Position numbers and translations under genes: made by a program. Of a stretch of DNA of 64,000 nucleotides, positions 44,899 to 53,667 are shown piece by piece. Position 1 is the stretch's first letter. Every line of letters starts with the position of its first letter. The notes beneath the pieces were generated by a model. That model saw only the letters and a list, made by a program, of their open reading frames with translations. It made no database searches and was not told the DNA's origin. Origin of the DNA: JAMXLO01 sp963812505 (lineage in GTDB: Bacteria; Pseudomonadota; Alphaproteobacteria; Acetobacterales; Acetobacteraceae); assembly GCA_963812505.1 (NCBI GenBank), contig CAWEVM010000015.1:447842-511841 (forward strand), given 5' to 3'.

Positions 44899-46071
44899 CT
44901 ATCCCCCCAGTACGCCGTCGAGGATATCGATCATCCGGTCGATCTCGTCATCACTCACCGTCAACGAGGGCATGAACCGCAGCGAATCCGGACGCGGCGC
45001 ATTGACCAGCAGCCCACGCGCCATCGCCGCATCGGCAACCTCCGACGCAATGTCACGCCCGAGGTCGAGCGCCAGCAGAAGGCCCCTGCCCCGCACTTCG
45101 CCACAGCCATGCCTCAGGGACAGCGCATGCAGACGCGCAGCCAAATACTCGCCGGCCTCGGTCACTCGGGCGAGAAAGCCAGGTTCCGTCACCGCCTCGA
45201 TCACCGCGCAGCCGACCGCGGCCATCAGCGGATTGCCACAGAACGTGCCGCCCTGATCGCCGTACTCGAAGCAGCAGACGTCGCGATCGGCGACAAGGGC
45301 CGCGAGCGGCACGCCACCGCCAAGACCCTTGGCCAGCGTCATGATATCGGGCCTTACGTCGGCATGCTCGAAGCCGAACAGACGGCCGGTGCGGCCGATG
45401 GCGGTCTGGATCTCGTCGAGGATCAGCAGCACGCCGCGCTCCCGCGTCAATGCGTGCAGTCCGCGGAGGAACGGCACCGTTGCCTCGAAGACGCCGGCCT
45501 CGCCCTGGATCGGCTCAAGCATCACGGCCACCGTACGCGAGGTGATGGCAGCCTCCACCGCCGCAAGATCATTCAGCGGCACCTTCACGAAGCCGGACAC
45601 CTTCGGCTCATAGAGATGCTCCCACTGCGTCTTGCCGGACGCCGACATCGTGGCAAGCGTCCGGCCATGGAAACCGTGGTCCATGGTAATGATCTCGCTC
45701 GCCCCGTCGCGATATCTGGCACCCCATTTGCGTGCGAGCTTGATGGCGCCTTCGTTCGCCTCTGCGCCGCTGTTGGCGAGGAACACCTGATGCAACCCGC
45801 TGTGCCTGACGAGCAACTCCGCAAGCCGGATCATCTGATCATTGTAGAAGGCCGGGCTGCAGTTGATCAGCCGTTCCGCCTGTCGTGCCAGCACCTGAGT
45901 GATCGCCGGCGGCGAGTGGCCGAGACAGTTCACCGCCCAACCCTGGATGAAGTCGAGATAGCGGCGACCTTCGCTGTCGGTCAGCCACGAACCTTCACCG
46001 GCCACGAACACCACAGGCGGGCGACGCGCGATGTCCATCACGGCGTCGAATGAACCAACTGTATTCGTCAT
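44899..46071 (-). CDS. Acetylornithine aminotransferase-type class III aminotransferase
   Basis: 390 residues. ATG 46071 is preferred to ATG 46074 because AAGGAGG lies at a better distance (five bases). PLP enzyme of the ArgD/acetylornithine-succinyldiaminopimelate group: VFLANSGAEANEGAIKLARK, GFHGRTLATMSASG, LLILDEIQTAIGRTG and the PLP-Lys in MTLAKGLGGGVPLAA; length is canonical. In the ArgD role it would make N-acetylornithine from its semialdehyde. It lies downstream of ilvE on the same strand, separated by 225 bases that hold a leader peptide and hairpin. Confidence 0.85.
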   Translation of the reverse strand: MTNTVGSFDAVMDIARRPPVVFVAGEGSWLTDSEGRRYLDFIQGWAVNCLGHSPPAITQVLARQAERLINCSPAFYNDQMIRLAELLVRHSGLHQVFLANSGAEANEGAIKLARKWGARYRDGASEIITMDHGFHGRTLATMSASGKTQWEHLYEPKVSGFVKVPLNDLAAVEAAITSRTVAVMLEPIQGEAGVFEATVPFLRGLHALTRERGVLLILDEIQTAIGRTGRLFGFEHADVRPDIMTLAKGLGGGVPLAALVADRDVCCFEYGDQGGTFCGNPLMAAVGCAVIEAVTEPGFLARVTEAGEYLAARLHALSLRHGCGEVRGRGLLLALDLGRDIASEVADAAMARGLLVNAPRPDSLRFMPSLTVSDDEIDRMIDILDGVLGG

Positions 46072-46120
46072 CATGTCCTCCTTGCTGCTGATAGGTCGGA
46101 GCGACAGAGGACCCCGAAAG

Positions 46121-46158
46121 CACGAAGGCCCCCGTCGCTACCGGCGGGGGCCTTCGTG
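46121..46158 (-). terminator. Strong GC hairpin upstream of argD-like gene (terminator half of a candidate attenuator)
   Basis: CACGAAGGCCCCCG (46121-46134) and CGGGGGCCTTCGTG (46145-46158) are a perfect 14-base inverted repeat around a ten-base loop. On the minus strand it is followed by CTTTC, a weak T-run. It follows the leader peptide stop by 19 bases and precedes the argD-like ATG by about 50 bases. Confidence 0.7.
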
Positions 46159-46177
46159 ATGGGTCTGCGAGCTCGCC

Positions 46178-46300
46178 TTATCGCGCGCGCAACCTTCCTG
46201 CCCCCGTCAAAGGACGGCGGCGTCGGCGGATGACGACGATGCGAGTAGCGCTGATCACGTGGGCGGAATGCACGCGCGAGGGTGTAATGTCAACGCTCAT
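46178..46300 (-). CDS. Candidate regulatory leader peptide with Ile-Val-Val-Ile and five consecutive Arg codons
   Basis: 40 codons from ATG 46300, overlapping the ilvE stop (ATGA). Residues 20-29 read RIVVIRRRRR; the five-Arg run is at 46214-46228. The Arg codons overlap the 5' arm of a small hairpin (GACGG/CCGTC, 46204-46217) whose other arm GACGGGGGC duplicates nine bases of the 3' arm of the downstream terminator and can pair with its 5' arm. This is the layout of a transcription attenuator. Whether it senses arginine (for the argD-like gene) or branched-chain amino acids (for ilvE) is unresolved. Confidence 0.55.
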   Translation of the reverse strand: MSVDITPSRVHSAHVISATRIVVIRRRRRPLTGAGRLRAR

Positions 46301-47376
46301 CCGCCCAGCCGATTGCCCAGCGGCCGCGTCCATCCGTGCGGATCCGGTGCAGTGCCATACTGGATGCCGACGATCGTGTCGTACAGCTTCTGCGTCAGCG
46401 CGCCGGTGCGGCCGCCATTGATGACGTAGCGCTCGCCCTTGTAGCCAAGCTCGCCCACCGGCGAGATCACCGCCGCGGTGCCGGTGCCCCACATCTCCAA
46501 CCGTCCCGCCTGCGCCGCCGCGATCACCTCGTCGATCGCCACTGGGCGCTCGGACACGCGCAACCCCCAGTCGCGCAGCAGCGTAAGGACTGAATCGCGC
46601 GTGATCCCCGCCAGGATCGCACCATTCAGCGGTGGTGTAAGCACCTCATCATCGATCTTCAGCATGATGTTCATCGTGCCCACCTCGTCGAGGTAGCGAT
46701 GCTCGACGCCGTCCAGCCACAAGACCTGGGTATAGCCCGCCTTCTGTGCCTCTTCCGCACCGAACAGGCTGGCGGCGTAATTGCCTGCCGTCTTGGCCGC
46801 GCCCAACCCACCTTGGACGGCGCGGACGTAGGTGTCGGATGCCAGGATGCTGACCGGGTTCATGCCCTCCTTGTAGTAGGCCCCAACGGGTCCAAGGATG
46901 ACGTAGTAGACGTAGTTGCTGGAAGGATGCACGCCGAGGAAGGTCTCGGTCGCAATCACCGTCGGGCGGATGTACAGCGACGTGCCAGGCAGCGAGGGCA
47001 CCCAGCGCTGATCGACCTCCACCAGGGCGCGGATCAACTCTTCCACCATCTCCGGGTCGAGTTCCGGAATGCACAGGTAATGCGCCGAGCGGTTCAGCCG
47101 ACGCGCGTGGTCCGGCAGGCGGAACAGCCGCACGCGGCCGTCCTGGCCACGGAACGCCTTCAACCCGTCGAAGATCGCCTGGCCGTAGTGCAGCACGCAG
47201 GTGGCAGGATCCAGGGTGAAGGGCCCGTACGGCACAATGCGCGGATCATGCCAGCCTTTACCCTCATGGAAGTCCATCAGGAACATGTGGTCGGTGAAGA
47301 CGCGGCCGAAGGCGAGCGTCTCATCCGCCGGAGGCTGCTTCGGGCTGGCAGTCTTGGTGATGGCAATCTGGGTCAA
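46297..47376 (-). CDS. ilvE: Branched-chain amino acid aminotransferase
   Basis: 359 residues from TTG 47376. Fold-type IV PLP enzyme: LHYGQAIFDGLKAFRGQDGR, YIRPTVIATETFLGVHPS and GLGAAKTAGNYAASLFGAEE with the PLP lysine in the AKTAGNY motif, plus EVGTMNIMLKIDDEVLTPPL, are those of the ~360-residue IlvE class. Catalyses the last transamination of leucine, isoleucine and valine synthesis. It is followed on the same strand by the leader peptide and the argD-like gene. Confidence 0.93.
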   Translation of the reverse strand: MTQIAITKTASPKQPPADETLAFGRVFTDHMFLMDFHEGKGWHDPRIVPYGPFTLDPATCVLHYGQAIFDGLKAFRGQDGRVRLFRLPDHARRLNRSAHYLCIPELDPEMVEELIRALVEVDQRWVPSLPGTSLYIRPTVIATETFLGVHPSSNYVYYVILGPVGAYYKEGMNPVSILASDTYVRAVQGGLGAAKTAGNYAASLFGAEEAQKAGYTQVLWLDGVEHRYLDEVGTMNIMLKIDDEVLTPPLNGAILAGITRDSVLTLLRDWGLRVSERPVAIDEVIAAAQAGRLEMWGTGTAAVISPVGELGYKGERYVINGGRTGALTQKLYDTIVGIQYGTAPDPHGWTRPLGNRLGG

Positions 47377-47532
47377 GGCGCTCTCTCAGGCGTTGGGTGA
47401 CAATACGCAATACTACGCCGGCCGCCTCCTGGCGTCATGGACTATCCGATCTCAGCGGTTCTCGGCATTTGGCTGGGTTATCCTGTGACCCAGGTCACAG
47501 CGCCCGCTCGTTGCGGAGGTCATAGTGCCGTC

Positions 47533-47709
47533 ATGTCCAACATCGTCACACATTCCGAGCTGCTGGAAATCGTGTCGGATCTGCGGGCAATGGCGGCAGC
47601 CGAGCAGGTGGCGATGGTGCGAGAGGCGCTGAACCGGCTGGTTGACCGGTACTCCGCCATGAGCAGTGAGGACCGCCCCGCCACCCCAAGGATGCGTCCG
47701 GCCAACTGA
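47533..47709 (+). CDS. Possible small helical protein
   Basis: 58 codons from ATG 47533. The sequence (VTHSELLEIVSDLRAMAAAE then QVAMVREALNRLVDRYSAMS) is a plausible soluble helical pair. GGAGG is 13 bases before the start, which is long. It lies divergent to ilvE and 77 bases before the RraA-like gene. Low confidence that it is translated. Confidence 0.35.
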   Translation: MSNIVTHSELLEIVSDLRAMAAAEQVAMVREALNRLVDRYSAMSSEDRPATPRMRPAN

Positions 47710-47786
47710 CGTCGCCTACCCACATTGATCACCAGGGATTGCTGCGGCAGGTTCCTCCGTCTGATGGCAGCGAGGCACCGAACAAC

Positions 47787-48509
47787 ATGTCCAGCCCCGG
47801 GCGCGATACGCTCGACCGGCTCCGCCTGGTCAGCACCGCGACACTGACCACGCAGCTGTTCAAGCGCGGGCTGCGCAATGCGTTCATGCAGGGCGTGCGC
47901 CCGCTCGGGCAGTACGGAGCCAATCTGGTCGGCCCCGCATTCACCTTGCGGAACATCCCGGCGCGCGAGGATGTCGACACCGTCGCCGTGTTCGCCAACC
48001 CGGAGCACCCGCAGCGCAAGGCGATCGAGATCACGCCCGCGGGATACGTGCTCGTAATCGACTGCCGGGGTGATACGCGCGCCGCGTGTGCCGGACAGAT
48101 CCTGGTGACCCGGCTGATGAAGCGCGGCGTCGCCGGCCTGGTCGGCGACGGTGGTATCCGCGATGCCGGCCCGATCGGAGAAATGCCACAATTCCCGGTA
48201 TTCTGTGCAGGAGCGAGCGCGCCGCTGAACCTGGCGCAGCATCATGCGGTGGAGACCAATGTGCCGATTGGTTGTGGCGGCGTCGCGGTCTATCCTGGCG
48301 ACATCATCGTGGGCGACCGCGACGGGGTGGTCGTGATCCCGGCCGCCCTGGCGGACGAGGTGGCGCACGATGCCGCGGACCAGGAGGAGTTGGAGGAATT
48401 CCTGCTGGAGCGTGTGTCGGATGGTGCGGCCTTGCCGGGCACCTATCCGCCGAACGCGGCGACCAGAGCTGCGTTCGAGAAGTGGCGCGATGCGCGAGAG
48501 CGAAGTTAA
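47787..48509 (+). CDS. RraA-family protein (HMG/CHA aldolase-like)
   Basis: 240 residues from ATG 47787. The RraA fold motifs are QYGANLVGPAFTLRNIPARE, PGYVLVIDCRGDTRAACAGQ-type acid segment, LVGDGGIRDA and PIGCGGVAVYPGDIIVGDRD with GVVVIPAALADEV. Members are either RNase E regulators or class II pyruvate aldolases (4-hydroxy-4-methyl-2-oxoglutarate aldolase); the Asp and Arg in GDGGIRD are the aldolase metal/substrate residues, so an aldolase role in aromatic degradation or C4 metabolism is more likely. glcB follows 92 bases downstream. Confidence 0.87.
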   Translation: MSSPGRDTLDRLRLVSTATLTTQLFKRGLRNAFMQGVRPLGQYGANLVGPAFTLRNIPAREDVDTVAVFANPEHPQRKAIEITPAGYVLVIDCRGDTRAACAGQILVTRLMKRGVAGLVGDGGIRDAGPIGEMPQFPVFCAGASAPLNLAQHHAVETNVPIGCGGVAVYPGDIIVGDRDGVVVIPAALADEVAHDAADQEELEEFLLERVSDGAALPGTYPPNAATRAAFEKWRDARERS

Positions 48510-48601
48510 GCCTGCGGTAGTCCTACGGGGGTAACGACAAGAAGGCAGACGGCGCCAGCGGCGCTGCTTTTGGTGTCGAACCCTCGAGGAGTTGCTTGGA
48601 A

Positions 48602-50764
48602 ATGGATTTCCAGACCGCCGGCGGCGTGCAGGTTGCACGGACGCTGTACGACTTTGTCAACGACGAAGCGATCCCTGGGACCGGCGTGGAGTCCGCCGCA
48701 TTCTGGGAAGGCTTTGGTGCTTTGGTCCGCGATCTGGCGCCGCGCAACAAGGCCCTGCTCGAGAAGCGCGATGAGCTGCAACGCCAGATCGATGCGTGGC
48801 ACCTGGAGCGCCGCGGCAGGCCGATCGACTTCGCTCACTATACGGACTTCCTGCGCGGCATAGGCTATCTGCAAGCGGAACCCGCTGATTTCCTGATCGC
48901 CACCGAAAACGTCGATCCCGAGATCGCCACCATTGCCGGCCCACAGCTCGTCGTTCCGGTAACGAACGCGCGGTATGCGTTGAATGCTGCGAATGCGCGC
49001 TGGGGCAGTCTGTACGATGCGCTCTACGGGACTGACGTCATCCCTGAAGATGGCGGTGCGACGCGTGGTCCTGGCTATAACGCGGACCGTGGCGCCCGCG
49101 TCATCGCGAAGGCCCGAGAGATTCTGGATCAGGCGGCGCCGCTCGCCATCGGCACCCATCGCGATGCGACAGGCTATAAGATCGATGCCGGCCGCCTTAC
49201 GATCACGTTGAAGGATCACGCGCAAACTGCGCTCGCGCGGCCGGACCAGTTCGTGGGCTATCGCGGCTGCGCCAGTGACCCATCCGCCGTGCTGCTGAAG
49301 CACCATGGGCTGCATATCGAAATCGTCATTGACCGGACGCGTCCCATCGGACAGCAGGACCCTGCAGGCATCGCAGATGTTGTCCTCGAGGCGGCGATCA
49401 CCACGATCCAGGATTGCGAGGACTCAGTCGCCTGTGTCGATGCCGCGGACAAGGTGGAAGCGTATCGCAACTGGCTCGGTCTGATGAAAGGCACGCTGAC
49501 CGAGACGTTCGACAAGAACGGGCAGGTGATAACGCGGCACCTCAATCGGGATCGCAAGTACGCGGCGCCGGACGGTGGCACATACCAATTGCCAGGCCGC
49601 AGCCTGATGCTGGTACGCAATGTCGGTCACCACATGTACACCGACGCGGTGCTCGATGCGTCGGGCGCCGAGACACCTGAGGGTCTGCTGGATGCGGCGG
49701 TCACTTCGCTGATCGCGGTGCACGACCTGAAGGCCACTGGCGGGTTGCGCAACAGCCGCACGCATTCGATCTACATCGTCAAGCCCAAGATGCATGGCGC
49801 GGAAGAGGTGGCGTTCACGGATACGATCTTCGCTCGTGTTGAGGACATGCTGGGCCTCGCGCGCAACACGCTGAAAATGGGCATCATGGATGAAGAGCGG
49901 CGCACCTCGGCCAATCTGAAGGCGTGCATCCTTGCGGCGAAGGATCGAGTGGTGTTCATCAATACGGGCTTCCTCGACCGCACCGGCGACGAGATCCACA
50001 CCTCGATCGAGGCCGGTCCGATGATCCGCAAGAACGAGATGCGAGACACCGCGTGGATCAAGGCGTACGAGGACCAGAACGTCGATATCGGCCTGCAATG
50101 CGGCCTGCGCGGGCGAGCGCAGATTGGCAAAGGCATGTGGGCGGCACCGGACCGGATGGCGGAGATGCTGACCCAGAAGATCGGGCACCCAAAGGCAGGA
50201 GCCAACACCGCCTGGGTCCCTTCCCCCACTGCCGCGACATTGCACGCGCTGCACTATCACGCTGTGGACGTGGCGCAGCGGCAGGAAGAACTGACGAAGC
50301 GCAAGCGGGCGACGCTGACGGATCTGCTGACCATTCCAATCGCTGACCGGCCGAACTGGTCGCCACAGGACATCGGTCAGGAACTGGACAACAATTGCCA
50401 GAGTATTCTTGGCTATGTCGTGCGCTGGATCGACCAGGGAGTGGGATGTTCGAAAGTCCCCGACATCCATGATGTCGGCCTGATGGAGGATCGCGCAACG
50501 CTGCGCATTTCGTCGCAGCACATCGCCAACTGGCTGCATCAGGGCGTCGTCAGCGGCGAGCAGGTGATGGAGACGATGCGGCGGATGGCCGTCGTGGTGG
50601 ACCGGCAAAATGCAGGCGATCCGTTGTATCGGGACATGGCGCCGGGGTTCGACGGGCCGGCATTCAAGGCGGCGTGCGATCTGGTGTTCAAGGGACGCGC
50701 CCAGCCGAACGGGTATACCGAGTTCATCCTGCATGAGCGTCGGCGAGAGGCAAAGGCTGCGTAA
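48602..50764 (+). CDS. glcB: Malate synthase G
   Basis: 720 residues, the length of the G isoform. ATG 48602 (TTG 48596 is in frame upstream but less likely). It condenses glyoxylate with acetyl-CoA to malate. Motifs: AITTIQDCEDSVACVDAADK, GLMKGTLTETF, LMLVRNVGHHMYTDAVLDAS, RTHSIYIVKPKMHGAEEVAF and GRAQIGKGMWAAPDRMAEML, all characteristic of GlcB. A palindromic element directly follows the stop. Confidence 0.97.
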   Translation: MDFQTAGGVQVARTLYDFVNDEAIPGTGVESAAFWEGFGALVRDLAPRNKALLEKRDELQRQIDAWHLERRGRPIDFAHYTDFLRGIGYLQAEPADFLIATENVDPEIATIAGPQLVVPVTNARYALNAANARWGSLYDALYGTDVIPEDGGATRGPGYNADRGARVIAKAREILDQAAPLAIGTHRDATGYKIDAGRLTITLKDHAQTALARPDQFVGYRGCASDPSAVLLKHHGLHIEIVIDRTRPIGQQDPAGIADVVLEAAITTIQDCEDSVACVDAADKVEAYRNWLGLMKGTLTETFDKNGQVITRHLNRDRKYAAPDGGTYQLPGRSLMLVRNVGHHMYTDAVLDASGAETPEGLLDAAVTSLIAVHDLKATGGLRNSRTHSIYIVKPKMHGAEEVAFTDTIFARVEDMLGLARNTLKMGIMDEERRTSANLKACILAAKDRVVFINTGFLDRTGDEIHTSIEAGPMIRKNEMRDTAWIKAYEDQNVDIGLQCGLRGRAQIGKGMWAAPDRMAEMLTQKIGHPKAGANTAWVPSPTAATLHALHYHAVDVAQRQEELTKRKRATLTDLLTIPIADRPNWSPQDIGQELDNNCQSILGYVVRWIDQGVGCSKVPDIHDVGLMEDRATLRISSQHIANWLHQGVVSGEQVMETMRRMAVVVDRQNAGDPLYRDMAPGFDGPAFKAACDLVFKGRAQPNGYTEFILHERRREAKAA

Positions 50765-50769
50765 GGCCC

Positions 50770-50810
50770 TCTACCCCCAGCCCCCTCCCGCAAGGGGAGG
50801 GGGAGGATGG
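50770..50810. repeat. GC-rich palindromic dispersed element, copy 6
   Basis: ACCCCCAGCCCCCTCCCGCA followed by AGGGGAGGGGGAGG, between the convergent glcB and molybdenum-hydroxylase genes. A bidirectional terminator role is plausible. Confidence 0.7.
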
Positions 50811-50843
50811 ATCACCACTTGCGGCGTCCAACCAGCGGGGTCG

Positions 50844-53090
50844 TCAGGCGGCCTTGAGCTGAGTTGGATCCGCGGGCAAGGCACGAACGCGCTGTCCGAC
50901 TGCACTGAAGATGCCGTTGCAGATGGCGGCTGATACCGGTGGCACACCTGGTTCGCCGACACCGCCCGGCGGCGCGTCGCTGCGCACGATGTAAACGTGC
51001 GTCTCCGGCGTGGCATCCATGCGCGGCACCTGGTAGCCATCAAAGTTGCTTTGTTCGGCGCGACCGTCTTTGAACGTCATGCTGCTCAGCAGCGTGTTGC
51101 CGAGGCTCATGATCGCGGCGCCTTCAAATTGCGCAGCCACGCGATCGGGGTTCACCACCATTCCGCAATCCACCGCGAGGTCGATGCGGGGGACAGTGAC
51201 GCTGCCGTCGTCTGCCACCGCGACATGCGCGACGGCCGCGACATAGGTCAGGAAGCTGCGATGCACGGCGATACCGCGACCGTGCCGCGTGGGAAGCGGA
51301 GAACCCCAACCAGAGCGCGCAGCCGCCAGCAACACAACATTGCGTAGGCGACCGATGTCGATGGGATACTGATCGAGCGAGGCGCCGTAGTTGCCATACG
51401 TCGGTCCGAAGACCTGTGGATCCAGCTTGCGCGGGCTACCCAACGTCGCCAGCAGGTACTGCAGCGGGTCCTTGCCAGCAACGGTCGCGAGCTCATCCAC
51501 GAACGAACCAACGGCGAAGGCATGCGGGATGTTGTAAACCGAGCGATACCAGCCGATCCGAACATGCGCCTCGGCCTTGCCGTTCTCGCAGCGTACATTC
51601 GGTATATCGAACGGCATATCCACCACGCCCTGGCTAAGCTCACCCGCCGATCCGTAGACCGTATCGGCGGTGAACGTCGAAGCGATCGAGGGGAACGCGC
51701 TGCGGTGCAGCCATGCGACCGGCTTGCCGTTCGCATCGATGCCGGCTTCGAGGTGCTGCGCCGCGATTGCATGGTAGTAGCCATGCGCCAGATCGTCCTC
51801 GCGGCTCCAGGTCACTTTCACCGGCGCGCCGACTGCACGCGACAGGAATGCTGCTTCGGCGACATAGTCGGGCTTTGACTTTCTCCCGAAGCCGCCACCG
51901 AGCAGGGTCACGTTCACCGTCACATCGGACTGGTCGATGCCTAAAGCCTCGGCGACCGTCGTGCGCGCCTGCTGCGGATTCTGTGTGGCCGCCCACACCG
52001 TGCATCGGCCATCGACGAACGCCGCGGTGCACGACTCCGGCTCCATCGTGGCGTGCGCAAGATGCGGCACGAAATAGTCGGCGCTGACGCGCTTTGCCGC
52101 GGTCTCGAGCGCATGCGTCACATCACCATTGTCGCGCGCCACCTTGCCGGGCTGACGTGCCGTGGCTTCCAGCTCCGCGCGATAGGCCGTGGTGTTGTAT
52201 GCGGCGTTAGCGCCGGGCTGCCAGGTTATGCGCAGCTTTTGCCGTGCCTGCATCGCCGCCCAGGTATTGTCGGCGATGACTGCGACGCCGCCGAGCGGAT
52301 GGAAGCCGGAGGGCGGCGCAGCGCCAGGAATTTCCACCACCCGTTCGACGCCAGGAACCTTCAGGGCATCGCCGGCATCATAGCTGACGAGGTGGTCGCC
52401 GTAGCTGGGTGGCCGCTCGATCGATGCGAATCTCATGCCGGGGAGCATCACGTCGATGCCGAATACCGCGCTGCCGTGGACGATGTCGTCGAGATCGACG
52501 ATCGGCATGGGTTTGCCGATGTAGCGCCACGCTGCCCGCTGCTTCACCTGGACTGCGGCGGCCGTCGGCACCTGCAGCTTCGCAGCGCCACCCACCAGTG
52601 CGCCGTATGACAGACGCTTTCCCGCGGCGCCGAGGACGACCGCGCTGGCCTCGGTATGACACGCTGACGGCGCGACGTTCCAACGTTGCGCCGCGGCCAT
52701 CAGCAGCATGTGGCGTGCGGTTGCGCCCGCCTCTCGCATCGTGTTCAGCAACAGGCGGATGCTCTTGGACCCATCCGTGTTCTGATCACCGTACTTGGCG
52801 TCTCCCGGTGCCTGCACCACGCGCACGTCATGCCAATCGGCATCCAGTTCGTCTGCCAGCACCATCGCCAGACTGGTCCGTATGCCGGTGCCCATCTCGG
52901 AGCGTGACACCAGGATTGTCACCTGCCCGGTAGAGTCGATCGCAACGAAGAGGTTGGGCACAAAAGTAGCGGGATCAGCCTCGGCCTGGCTGATCGGCGA
53001 CCAAGTCGCGACGGGCGCTCCAAGCAGGAAGCGCGACAGAGCGACACCCTTCAGGACATTCCGCCGGCTGAGGTTCTGTATCCTGCTCAT
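50844..53090 (-). CDS. Molybdopterin-containing oxidoreductase large subunit (isoquinoline 1-oxidoreductase/aldehyde dehydrogenase type)
   Basis: 748 residues from ATG 53090. The N-terminus has a Tat-type signal (SRRNVLKGVALSRFLLGAP), so it acts in the periplasm. Molybdenum-hydroxylase features: LVSRSEMGTGIRTSLAMVLA, VNVTLLGGGFGRKSKPDYVA (molybdopterin-binding), and the C-terminal GEPGVPPVSAAICNGIFSAV containing the catalytic Glu. It pairs with the small [2Fe-2S] subunit whose stop overlaps its start by one base (TGATG). The substrate may be an N-heterocycle or an aldehyde; unknown. Confidence 0.88.
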   Translation of the reverse strand: MSRIQNLSRRNVLKGVALSRFLLGAPVATWSPISQAEADPATFVPNLFVAIDSTGQVTILVSRSEMGTGIRTSLAMVLADELDADWHDVRVVQAPGDAKYGDQNTDGSKSIRLLLNTMREAGATARHMLLMAAAQRWNVAPSACHTEASAVVLGAAGKRLSYGALVGGAAKLQVPTAAAVQVKQRAAWRYIGKPMPIVDLDDIVHGSAVFGIDVMLPGMRFASIERPPSYGDHLVSYDAGDALKVPGVERVVEIPGAAPPSGFHPLGGVAVIADNTWAAMQARQKLRITWQPGANAAYNTTAYRAELEATARQPGKVARDNGDVTHALETAAKRVSADYFVPHLAHATMEPESCTAAFVDGRCTVWAATQNPQQARTTVAEALGIDQSDVTVNVTLLGGGFGRKSKPDYVAEAAFLSRAVGAPVKVTWSREDDLAHGYYHAIAAQHLEAGIDANGKPVAWLHRSAFPSIASTFTADTVYGSAGELSQGVVDMPFDIPNVRCENGKAEAHVRIGWYRSVYNIPHAFAVGSFVDELATVAGKDPLQYLLATLGSPRKLDPQVFGPTYGNYGASLDQYPIDIGRLRNVVLLAAARSGWGSPLPTRHGRGIAVHRSFLTYVAAVAHVAVADDGSVTVPRIDLAVDCGMVVNPDRVAAQFEGAAIMSLGNTLLSSMTFKDGRAEQSNFDGYQVPRMDATPETHVYIVRSDAPPGGVGEPGVPPVSAAICNGIFSAVGQRVRALPADPTQLKAA

Positions 53091-53545
53091 CAGGCGGCCT
53101 CCATCGCCGCGGCATGGATCGCCGCCTTGATCCGCTGGTAAGTGCCGCAGCGGCAAATATTGCCGCTCATCGCATCGACGATCTGTTCATCGGTTGGCTT
53201 CGGTGTCTGTTTCAGCAGTGCCACCGCCTGCATGATCTGACCAGGCTGGCAGTAGCCGCATTGCGGAACATTGGACGCTTTCCAGGCGCGTTGTACCGGA
53301 TGCTCGCCGTGCATGCCGAGCCCCTCGATCGTCAAGACCTGCCTGTCCGCCACATCCTGCAATGTGGTGATGCAGGCCCTGACGGCCTCGCCGTCCAGGT
53401 GCACCGTGCAGGCACCGCAGGCGCCGATACCACAGCCGAACTTGGTGCCGCGCAGTTCCAAGAGATCACGCAGTACCCACAACAGGGGCATTGCGGGGTC
53501 GGCATCCACGCTCTGGCGAACGCCATTGACGGTGAAGTCAAGCAT
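53090..53545 (-). CDS. [2Fe-2S] subunit of the molybdenum hydroxylase (IorA-type)
   Basis: 151 residues. Two [2Fe-2S] clusters: the plant-type CGIGACGACTVHLDGEAVRAC at ~38-58 and the helical CGYCQPG...NICRCGTYQRI at ~96-138. It passes electrons from the molybdenum site to an acceptor. Upstream of the large subunit on the same strand with a one-base overlap; the RND gene ends 122 bases upstream. No medium FAD subunit gene is seen, consistent with the two-subunit IorAB class. Confidence 0.92.
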   Translation of the reverse strand: MLDFTVNGVRQSVDADPAMPLLWVLRDLLELRGTKFGCGIGACGACTVHLDGEAVRACITTLQDVADRQVLTIEGLGMHGEHPVQRAWKASNVPQCGYCQPGQIMQAVALLKQTPKPTDEQIVDAMSGNICRCGTYQRIKAAIHAAAMEAA

Positions 53546-53667
53546 CGTGCAGTCCTTTGGTCATTTGAGGACGTTGGGGAAGGCGGTGGGGCACTGCAGG
53601 TCAGATGGGTGAGCTGCATGTGAGGCCAACACCCATGTCCATGCATGTTCTGCATCGGGACATGTTG

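Noticed and set aside
47520..48638. 372-codon minus-strand frame opposite the RraA-like gene
   Set aside because: Arg/His-rich translation with no motif; the plus strand holds a clear RraA-family gene.
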